From contig CM066294.1 of the NCBI GenBank assembly GCA_033816765.1, positions 806,001 through 870,000 on the forward strand: a stretch of DNA of 64,000 bases. The letters are read 5' to 3'. Every line of letters begins with the position of its first letter. Positions within the stretch are counted from its first letter, which is position 1. This document shows positions 51,910-61,190 of this stretch, piece after piece. Both the position numbers and the translations under genes were made by a program. The notes beneath the pieces are model-generated. The model was given only the letters and a program-made list of their open reading frames with translations, searched no databases and was not told the DNA's origin. The stretch is from Nothopassalora personata (taxonomy: Eukaryota; Ascomycota; Dothideomycetes; Mycosphaerellales; Mycosphaerellaceae).

Positions 51910-53923
51910 TCAAGTACCAGCATCAAGCTGAGGCACATTCTCCCTCGAGGTGTACGCCCTCCAGTCCGGGCAAGTCTGCGCCGCTACCGACTCGATAACG
52001 CCTCTATCACGGCGAATGTCTTCAGGTCGTTCCTGCGATAAAGAAAAAAGTTAGTCTTATTCGTCCCACGCTGGAGTCCACGATCTTCAACTTGCCAGAA
52101 CATTGATGTACATGCCACCACCCAAATGCCACGCAATATGGCAATGCATCGGCCACACACCCGGGTTGTCGGCCGTGAACTCGATGACAAGGTAGTACGG
52201 CGTGCCGGGAGGTCCTCCAGTCGTCGCAACAGTGCTTCCATTAGGCGGCATAGCCCGGTCCATCAGATGCACGTCACGCATCTGAGGATTACTTGGCCGC
52301 GTGATACTACCATCCCACTCGCCGTATCCTTCGGCCAGAACCCAGAAGTTGTGTCCGTGGATGTGCATTGGGTGCGGGAGCGGCGCCGCGATGCTATAGA
52401 GGATGAGGCGGATGGTTTGTTGTTCGTTGACGCGGCTGTAGGGGTAGACGTTCTGTTGAGTTGGATATCTGGTCTTGCCGCGGGAAGCGTCGAGGAGGAT
52501 TGGGTTGTTCCAATCGGCGCGGAAAGAGGAATTGTTCATGACCCAAACGAATTGCCCCGTGGAGTTTTGGATGTTGGTCATGTCGATCCTTGTGGTGATT
52601 GAGGGCTGGGAAGCACGATCGTACTGATAGAAAGGCTCAGTCAAAGTGAGTGCGTCGTTGCCGCAGTTGTTGTCCTGGACCGGCGTGGCCTTTGACTGAG
52701 GAACAGCGTTGGTGTTGGCTCGCTCGTAGTAGATAGCGGCCAGGGCGTATGGTTGGTTCGGAAAGCTGCAAAGTTGACTGATCTCGCTGCGCATCCAGTA
52801 AACGCCGTTTGCCTTGCCAGTGCCCTCGACGATTATATCAGTACGTTGGCCGACGCCGAGCGTGACCCAAGCCACTTGGTAGGGCTTGACCGGAACGAAG
52901 TCGTTCGCGATGACTGTCATCTTGTGCTCATCGATCGTGAATCGCTGAATACCCTCGGCGCCGGTGTTGATAAGTCGGAGGCGATGCCTCTTGCCTGATC
53001 GGAACTTGAACTTGGAAACGCCTGCATTCGGTGTGCACTGCTGGCCATTTGTGGCTTGCGAACAGTCGTAGTTCATCTTGCCGTTGATCAAGTTGTTGTC
53101 AGATCTTGGAGTGACTCGTTGCCCGAGCGACTCTGCGAGGTTGGCCACGTATGAATCATGGTAGTAGTCGTTGATCATGACTGGACCAACATCAATGTCG
53201 TACTTGACGTGATTGGGTCCGTAGATGATCATTGGCCCGAAGACCCCGTCAGAGTACTGTGCCGAGTAGTGAGCATGCCACCAGGAAGTGCCATACATGT
53301 CGGCGCGGAACCGATAGGTGAAGGTCTTTCCAGGAGCGATTGGACATTGTGATGCGCCAGGGACGCCGTCATACCAAGGTGTTTCCTTCTGTGTTAGACC
53401 ATGCCAGTGAATTGTAGTGCCTTCATCCTCGAGCCCGTTGTGTACCGTTACCTCAAACCAATCGCCCCAGTTCGCTTCGAGGAGTGGGCCTGGGTATTGG
53501 CCATTGACGAATATGCCTTCTTTGACTACTCCATCTGGCGCCATGACTTGACGATGTACAGTCCAGTCATATCGGCGCACTTTGCCAGTATCGGGCATAA
53601 CAGGTGGTGGACCTCCATTGGCACCTTGGGGTGGTTGGCCGGGGGCGGGTCCAGGGTAAGAAGGCTGCACTGGCGAGATTTCATAGCCGGGCTTCAAGAT
53701 GTTAGACTTTGTTGGATAATTTCCTGCGCGTAACGTACATTGCTGTCTAGGTATGGAGGTAACGATGGCTGGTCGATGGTTCCCCATTGGCTTTTTCCTA
53801 GTGCATCCAGCGTCAGTGAAGTGTCGCAACAAGGTACCAATGTTACTCACCATTAGTAGCACCTTGTGAGAGACCTGGGATTAGTAGAGTAGCACCAAGC
53901 AGAAGAGAGAGCAGTCCAGCCAT
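51910..53923 (-). CDS. Laccase-like multicopper oxidase, secreted
   Basis: 616 aa, exons 53923-53851, 53797-53739, 53691-52096, 52032-51910. MAGLLSLLLGATLLIPGLSQG is the signal peptide. All four copper motifs are present: HWHG (139-142), WWHAHYS (181-187), HPMHIHGH (484-491) and HCHIAWHLGGGM (560-571), where Met571 is the axial ligand position of the type 1 copper. The protein should oxidise phenols or similar donors with O2; a pigment, lignin-derivative or defence role is possible. The last intron (52033-52095) appears to use a GC donor (GCAAGT), giving NVLERPEDI, the usual family sequence; a weak GT donor six bases earlier would drop Val-Leu. A Pro/Gly-rich linker (about 45-75) follows the N-terminus. 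It is the last gene before the repeat block. Confidence 0.92.
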
Positions 53924-54749
53924 ATTCTGAGAACCACGCGCAAACTTGCGCAGACCAAAAAGAGAAAGAGAGACGATTGGGAGCACTGACCTTACCTGCA
54001 TGGGCAGCGAGGCTCTTATAGAACGGCGGCCATGACCATACCAAAAACTTTGGGAGTACGCTCGATGCCACTGACGGAGATTGGGTCCATCGTCGCCACA
54101 CTCAACTGTAGAAGTGAGTAGCATGTCTCTGTGGCTTCCCTGTATGACTCAAAGCTTCGGCAGATATTCCTATATCTGCAGGTCTTCACGTGCGCGATGC
54201 CCTCCCTGTACGCGCCAGTATTGAATCTGAGATGCGCATAGAGTCGCGAGGAGCTCGGCCTACTGTACATTTGGCATCTAATATCCCAGATGGTAGTGCA
54301 AACTCAAATGGGCAGTGATTGAGACTGGCCGGTCTAATGGTCGATGACCATGTACAACGCGGGACACCATATGGTGTCCCTGGATGGGTGCGAACTTTTC
54401 TGCCCGTGGGCCGATTCTGGCATGCAATGCTGCACAACTTGAAAGCTTTTGCCTGATCTAATAAGGAGCCAGATGTTTCATCAATGACTCAGTTCCGCAG
54501 ATGGCGGTTAATCCTAGGGTTGGCCGCGAAGTCATCATTTCCCTGTTTAGTCTTGCTATGGTACAGTACGGTCGAAAAGGTGCAGAACCCGCAGCCGCGA
54601 AGTGCTTGCGCTCTAAAGGCTGGTAGATGCTGCTGTCGCAAGCAACCTTGACGTGAAGCAGATCGATGACGGTGCGATAGAACTCTGCAGGTGTTGTTTC
54701 TAAATGGGTTTCCGTGGCCTGGGAGGGCACTTGTGAAACTAGTGGAGAT
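53924..54749. other. Intergenic, laccase promoter and edge of the repeat block
   Basis: About 830 bases upstream of the laccase gene. Base use becomes abruptly TA-rich and CA/TG-poor after about 54750. No supported gene. Confidence 0.5.
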
Positions 54750-54984
54750 AGAAGTTTGGAACTAGGGTATTAAGTCTAGAAATCAGGGTATAAAAAACTA
54801 TGTTTATTACAAGTAGTGGCACGCTTAAGGTGCTTATATAAGTCTTTTTTTGATAAGAAGCCCTTAATCCCTATAATTTAGGTGCCTAATCTTATTTCCT
54901 AAAGACAAGTAATTACTATACTTAATTAGGTTATATTACCCTTATAACCTACTATCTATATATTATCCTAGCGCTTTATATACC

Positions 54985-56010
54985 CCCTTACTCTATATAG
55001 GAACCAAGTAGAGTAATCTTAGCGCTAAGGACCTTTATATCCTTTATAATCTTATTTATATTACCCTTAACTTTATAGATAAGGTCCTCGATAACTCCCT
55101 CCTAACTAGTAATAGTACCCTTTATTTTCTTCTTCGGGGTTTCCTCTTTATTAGTCTCTTTGTCTTAGGGTGCCTCTCTCTTCTTAGAGGCTATTCCCTT
55201 CTTTAGAATAGACTTAATTATACTCTATTAAATACCCTAAAGCAGCTTAGTAAGGTTATTAATATTATAGGTAGGTATATAGTCCTTAGTTCCTAGAGTA
55301 GTACTCTTATACTAATCTAGGGACTACTTATTAATTTCTACCTTAGAATTGTAACTAAGGTCGCCGCGGATACCTAAGAATTGCTTAATAAGTCTAAGGA
55401 TAGGCTTAAAAGCTTCATTTTTCTCTCTAAGGTTAAATTTAGGGAGGCGAGGTCTTCGTCCTTTAGCGAGGGCCCTAAGTAACCTATAGACGTAGTTTCG
55501 GAGTTAACTCTTCTACTTAGAGTCCTTATACGCCTTATTCTAAGCCTTTTGCTTCTCCTCTAATATCTCTTTTATAGGGATCTTCTTTACCCCGTACTTC
55601 TTTCTTAGGCTACTAATCGGCTTAGTATCGGATTCGTAGCCTATCTCCTAGCTCGCCTTAAGGAGTTATTAGAACTCTTCGATAGATATAGTAGACTTGT
55701 TTCTAGGGTTTAAGGGTGCCTCTTCTAGTATAGTTAGTAGAGGTAGCGCGTTCTTAGGCTCGGCTAGACCTAAATCAAGTAGTATAGGTATCTTAACTTC
55801 TAAAATAGGCTCTATTTCAAGAGTTCTAATGCTTATATTCTAGTGTTCTAGGATATAGTCGTACCCTAATGTAGTAGTTAAAGGGTAACTAACTAAGCTA
55901 AGGGGGCTACCTAGTAAGGAGATTAACGGCGGTACAAAGTAGATTATAAAAGAGAGGGTTACTAGAAGGATTAAGAAGTTAGATATAGGCTATATTCGCG
56001 CTAAGTATAT
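54985..56010 (-). pseudogene. Unidentified RIP-mutated reading frame beside Copia
   Basis: One minus frame stays protein-like for roughly 340 codons, interrupted only by TAA/TAG. Blocks: LILLVTLSFIIYFVPPLISL (hydrophobic), TTTLGYDYILEH, LEIEPILEVKIPILLDLGLA, IGYESDTKPISSLRKKYGVK, LRNYVYRLLRALAKGRRPR, ATGTKDYIP-type segments and a Lys/Glu-rich end (KGIASKKREAP, ETPKKKIKGTI). It follows the end of Copia pol by about 200 bases on the same strand. No CCHC, protease, integrase or RT motif is seen. It may be an element-borne extra gene, a gag of another element, or a captured host gene. Confidence 0.45.
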
Positions 56011-56219
56011 AAGGTTATTGCGTTATAAGTACGTATAACCGTTAGGTAAGCTTTACTACGAGTTATAGGCCTTATCTTATTCTTAGAAGTCCTTTAGTCC
56101 TCTCTAATTATAAAGGTAGGGTATCCTTAGCCCCTAACTAAATAAACTATAAGTGTTTATTTTAGAAGTAAAGTAAAGATAGTATCCACTAGCTATTAAA
56201 GCGAGGGTATGCCTATTTG

Positions 56220-57400
56220 CTAATCTCCTAAATTAAGGTAATTAATAAACCGCTAGTGCTATTAAGGAGTTAGGACCTTAGTTAGACCGTCCGCGGCTAT
56301 CTCCTATGTCCTTATCTAGCTAGTTTTAAGGCGCCCTACTTAGTACTATTCCCTAGGCTAGCATTATTAGACGTCTATATACCTTATCTTAGTATTAATT
56401 CTACTATTTAGGGCCTTAACAATCCTTATAGTCTACTAGTTGTTATAGTATAGTAGTATCTAATTCTCTAATTTAAGGGTAACTATACTAAAAAGCCTCT
56501 TCTACTATAGGACCTCTAAGGCGGCGTAACTAAGGGTATATAGCTCTAATTTAGTGCTTAATTTTGTAACTATTCCCTACTTAACCGCTCTCTAGTCAAT
56601 AATCCCCTTAAAAAGGAAAAAGACAAAGGCCTTACTTAATCTACGAGTTTCCTTATCGTTAGTAAATAAGGCATCTAAGGCCCTATAGAATTCTAGTAGT
56701 ATTAAGTCCGAAGGTTTAGGTAGGCCGTAGTACTTAATCGAATAATCCGTAGTATAGAGAAGGTATTAAATTAAGTGTCTTACTACCCTAAGAGCCTCCT
56801 TTATAGGGTTAGTTAGGTACTAAGAAAGAAGAGAGACTAAAAAGGATATATTAGGGCGCGTTTCTACTACTACGAAGTTTACTAATCCTAGTTAGGACCT
56901 ATAAACGTTAATTTCTTCCGTAGTAGCCTAAAGTTTATTTCTAAGACCGATATAACCTACTAGTAGAGGGGTTTTAATTCTCTTCTCCGGCCTTAAGATA
57001 CCGTAGCGATGCCTAATCTTCTCGATATAGGCCTTCTAATTAAGCTTAAGGATTCGCTATTAATAATTGCGAGTAATATAAATCCCGTAGAACTATTCAA
57101 TAGGTCCTATTACCTTTATCTTATATGTGTTAGTTAATCCTTAAATAAGCTCTTAGCTCTTAATTCGGATTTTAAGGGCTAAGTAAAGCAAATATCGTCT
57201 ATATAGAAGAAAACTAGGACTAAAAATTCCCTATTAATAAAGAGATAGTCCGTAACTTTAGATAGGCCGAGGTCGTTAAGTATAAGGACCGTAAGGCTAT
57301 AAGGGGATGTCGTAATGTATAGTACGCCTACGATCTTCTAATCGTAGATAAACTAAAGCTTACTTTCTTCTATAGACGCTGTACGCGTCTCCTAGTGTAC
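56220..57400 (-). pseudogene. Ty1/Copia-type pol remnant (RT and RNase H)
   Basis: Read on the minus strand, the fragment enters in the reverse transcriptase near 57400, with LNDLGLSKVTDYLFINREFL and the catalytic box FFYIDDICF (about 57200). RNase H follows: DKETRR-like (about 56650), KLSTKLELYTLSYAALEVL (about 56540) and TIRIVKALNSRINTKIRYID (about 56400). Pol ends with ADGLTKVLTP and RFINYLNLGD at a stop at 56220-56222. Stops are TAA/TAG only, with frame jumps between blocks. Gag, protease and integrase are absent, so it is 5'-truncated near 57400, where unrelated sequence begins. No flanking LTR pair could be recognised. Confidence 0.75.
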
Positions 57401-58911
57401 GTATACGCGTTACGTACGGCATACTAAACCGGGTATAGGCGCATTATATATAAGGGTTAGCTATAGGCTACCCTTATAACTACCTCCCCTTCTAGGACAA
57501 GCTACCCTTAGCTCGCGGCTTTAGGAGGTTTCTACGTAAGTAATCTATCTACTTCTCGTAGATTCCGTTACTATACGACCCGCCTACGGGTCTCGTACGT
57601 GTCGTTATTAGGGTATAGGTAGGTATAAAGTTGTAGTTACCGGGTTAACTAGCTCGAGGGTTTAAGAAGCGTACCCTCTCCCTCCTTTTCCTTCTTTTTT
57701 CTTATACTACGTTCCTATAGCGTACCGTACCCGTACTACTAGCGATCTACTAGCTCCTCGCTAGTAACTACCTAGCGACCCGCTAGTACTACTATAGCTT
57801 TAGACGAAGCTATCTAAGACTAGCTCCGCTAGGAGGCCCTTATAGGGGGCCTATTAGTACTACTAATACTATTACTAGTACTACTACTATAGATGTCTAG
57901 CGCGCTTAGCGTACTAGATACGCTAGCGAAGCGTAAGTTTAGCGTACTAGGGCCGTAGACCCCTAAGTTATTACTAGCTAGGCGTCTAGGTATAGACATT
58001 AAGATATATATACGGTGTCTCCTATACTTCGTAGCTAGTAAGTATTTACTACGCTCTTCACTTACGATACGCTTACTAATAGTATAGTAGACGAGTAGGA
58101 TACGTATAATAGTATTACTACCGGCGAGTTACTTAAGAAGTATAGGCGCTATAGAGATAATAGGCACCCCTACGTTAGTAACACTAGCGTCGCTATCGCG
58201 TAGATAGTAGCTCGCCTACGTACCGCTCGCACCTAGCGCGATAAGCTTATCTAGGGGTTTAGTAACCCTATTACTAAGTAAGAGTAGGATGCTCTAGACT
58301 AGTAGCACGAGCTCTACGCCTAACTAGGTAAGTAGAACTTAGAGGTAAGTACTACGCCTCGCTAGCGCTCCCTACGCTCGCCGCGTACGGCGTACTATCG
58401 CTCCCTATATAAATCGGCTAACCTCCTCCTAGGCTAAGAGGCAGTTTAGTACCTATAAGAATAAGCGTCTAGGCGACACCCGCGTACGGTTTACCGGCGT
58501 CTCTCCTACTACTACCCCCTCCTCCGCCGCCGCTACTACGTCCGTAGTTCTATAGTAAGAGTAGAATAGGGCCCTTAATAGGCTCTTTAAGCTCGGCCGT
58601 GCTATAAGTAATACGCGTATTATATACGTGTCCTATACTAACTATAGTTATAGTTCCTTTAGGCTAGAAATATTAATACTACTACGACCGATAGGGCCTT
58701 CTTACTACTAGCCCTACGGGGCAAGTATAATAAGGAGGATAATAAGGATAATAATAACGAGTAAGCGCGCGTTCTACGTATACTAGCCGCCTACTACGCG
58801 CCTATCTTTTATCTACGTAGCGCTATAGCGCGCCTATAAAAGTTTATTTTAAATAAATAATCTTCTCTCTACTCTTCTCTCTCCTTACCCCCCTCTCTAA
58901 TAGTATTACTG
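57401..58911. other. Unidentified TA-rich, RIP-like block
   Basis: About 1.5 kb of sequence with the same CA/TG poverty. Frames are short. A plus frame near 58380-58860 (RLGDTRVRFTGVSPTTTPSS, RPIGPSYY) is open for some length but matches nothing I know. It may be LTR/leader of another element or a captured segment. Confidence 0.35.
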
Positions 58912-59921
58912 TCGGGGTGTTTACTTAACTAAGTAAGCGAGCCTTTTAGTCCGATAGAACATACTAAGAGTTAGTATCTTATATATAGGTTATAGCTAAT
59001 TTTACTATTAGGGGTAGAGGCTACCGTTAATGTAGATACTATCGGATAGGCCTCCCCCCGTATTATTAGTAAAAAGGGGAGGTTATATCTAAAGGGTAAG
59101 GTCCTTATATCCGGCTACTAAAGGGTTAAGGTCTAAATATATAACCTATAGTATGCCCTTACTTCGGCGCCTTATACGGCCTTCGTAGACACCTTATATT
59201 CGACTACTATACGCGTAGCCTTCGCGGATCCTTCCGCCGGCTTATACTATCTTTACTAACGCCTTATATTTAGCTACTATACGCGTAGCATTCGCGAGTC
59301 CTTATACTAGCTCCTAGCTATTATACTCTTCTAGCTAGCCCTTCTATCGTACTAGGTACTATACCTTACCCTTATACTTACGCTTTCCTAGTACTACCTC
59401 TACTTTATATTCCCCGTCCTTATTAGCGAGGGGCATAGTACCTCTATCCTTCTCGCTACCCGCGTACGGCTCGAGGAGAGATATATAGAATATATTATAA
59501 ATTCTTAAGTCGGCTAGTAGTACTAGGCGGTACGCCTATAAACCGATAGCGTCGATAATACGATACGGTCTAATAAACTTCGGATCTATCTTCTTCTTTA
59601 GTAATACTAACCTTAGGTTCTTCGTAGATAATAAGACTATATTACCTACGTAATAGCTCTTAGCCTTATAAGTCTTATTATAGTAGCGAGTCTAGTTAGC
59701 TACTACGATTTCCTAACGCTTTATAAGTGTAGCGCGTATTTCTCGTATACGGTTAACTAAGTCTACCGCTACTAGTACCTCCCCTTCCCGGATCTCGCCT
59801 TAAGATTCTATAGGCATTAGGGTAATCTTAGGTCTCTAACTATACGCTATCTCGAATAGGCTTATACGTAGCGTAGGGTAGACGCTATTTATAAGGGGCA
59901 GCCTAGTAGCTAACCCTTACA
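58912..59921 (-). mobile_element. Ty3/Gypsy 3' remnant, minus strand (pol end and possible LTR)
   Basis: On the minus strand from 59921 down to about 59336 runs the C-terminus of a Gypsy polyprotein downstream of the integrase core: LPLINSVYPTLRISLFEIAY, ...REGEVLVAVDLVNRIREI, YYNKTYKAKSYYVGNIVLLS, DPKFIRPYRIIDAIG and LADLRIYNIFYISLLEPYAG. Those are the usual post-core features including the GPF/Y-like PFRIID region. Beyond it (59335-58912) lies non-coding sequence with a ~72-bp tandem repeat and a border TGTCGGGGTG at 58912 that could be an LTR end. The 5' side is cut at 59921 by the plus-strand element. Confidence 0.65.
59190..59310. repeat. Imperfect tandem direct repeat, ~72-bp period
   Basis: The string CTACTATACGCGTAGC followed by (C/A)TTCGCG occurs near 59200 and again near 59273, both after CCTTATATT. 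It lies in the putative 3' LTR/UTR of the minus-strand Gypsy remnant. Confidence 0.6.
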
Positions 59922-60109
59922 TGTAGCCTTATATATAACATACGGTCGCGACCGGCTACTAAGCCGCACGTAACACGTATACGTACACCTTACGACGCGC
60001 GATGCGTCTTAAACAAAAGGTAAGAATTAGTTCATCTACGACTAGTAGGTCGTAGGCGTGCTATACATTACGACATCCCTTAACAGTTCTAATTCTTCTC
60101 TTCGTTACA
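59922..60109 (+). repeat. Putative 5' LTR of the plus-strand Gypsy element
   Basis: A 188-bp interval beginning TGTAGCC and ending GTTACA (TG...CA with TGTA/TACA ends), placed exactly where the minus-strand pol is interrupted and just ahead of gag. CA dinucleotides are noticeably more frequent here than on either side. The matching 3' LTR would lie beyond the window, so this is inference from position and termini. Confidence 0.45.
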
Positions 60110-60316
60110 ATCTATACACGCTATAGAGTCCGAACGCGACGATAGTAGCGCTACGCCTACGGCTCCCCTAAGCCCTAGGGCCTAGTAACAAGCGAGGCGT
60201 GTAGCCTTAGTCGTAAGGAGGGATACCCTTCGGGTAGAGGTTAAGGAGAAGGGGATATAGAGGGAGATTAAACAGTTAGAGATCTTACGGGACGTAAGCG
60301 TACCGCCGGCGGACCC

Positions 60317-61190
60317 TTAGGGCAAATCCGGCGGAGAACTATCCCCTACTCCCCCTCCCCCTCCTCTATCTATAGTAACTAACGATAATATCGTAGCTCG
60401 AGGCGCGGTCGTATCGTATGCGACACGTTTACGTCTTAAAGAACCTACGCCTTTTAGAGGGGACTCGATTAAGAAAGTACGGGTATTCCTAAGGGAGCTC
60501 TCTCTTATCTTTACCCTCTTAGGCGGCACGTATGCGACGAACGAGTTAAAGGTCCTATATAGGGTTATATACCTAAGCGGAGAGGCAAGTAAGCGATAGT
60601 ACGCTAACTATAGCATCCTTAACCTTAAAGGATATATATACTAGGACTTTAAGAAGTTCTATCGAGACGTATACGGTAACCCTATAAACCGCGTGCTTAA
60701 CGTAATGTTAGAGTATAAGGCGGTGAAATAGAAGGACAACTAGATAGTGCGTTAGTTTACGACTAAGCTAGATGTTATAGAGGATTAGTTAGGGGACTAT
60801 ACGGAGGCGTAACGCGTACGACACATGCTCGCTAAGCTTACGCCTAGCCTACGGTCCGTAATCGTTAAGTTTTATAACATCCTAATAACTAGAGAGGAAC
60901 TAGTAATCCTAGCTTCGCGCATTAAAAGCACGGAGCGTAGTAGCGGAGGGCACGACCGCGGGCAGATAGTCGCCGTAGGCGAGAGACTAAGGGCGACTAA
61001 GGGCGAAGCAATCGTAGCTTAAAGTAGTAGAAGTATAGTTAGGCGTCGCGCGACCCGGGTACGAGTTACTAGCGGGACGCCGGCGGATCGTCTATAACCT
61101 TCGATAGGACTAAAGCGGAGTGCTATAGATACTATAAGAAGGGTTACATTAAGACGGATTACCCGAATAGGCACCTATAGAAGGACCGTA
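60317..61190 (+). pseudogene. Gypsy gag remnant with defective zinc knuckle
   Basis: The plus frame near 60410 reads VVSYATRLRLKEPTPFRGDS and VRVFLRELSLIFTLLGGTYA, the start of a retrotransposon capsid domain, then FKKFYRDVYGNP and the longest clear stretch HMLAKLTPSLRSVIVKFYN (60825-61022). At 61121-61162 a CCHC knuckle is recognisable, but only the first Cys survives (CYRYYKKGYIKTDY): the second Cys, the His and the last Cys are all Tyr, each explained by one RIP-type transition. At least nine TAG/TAA interruptions. Confidence 0.75.
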
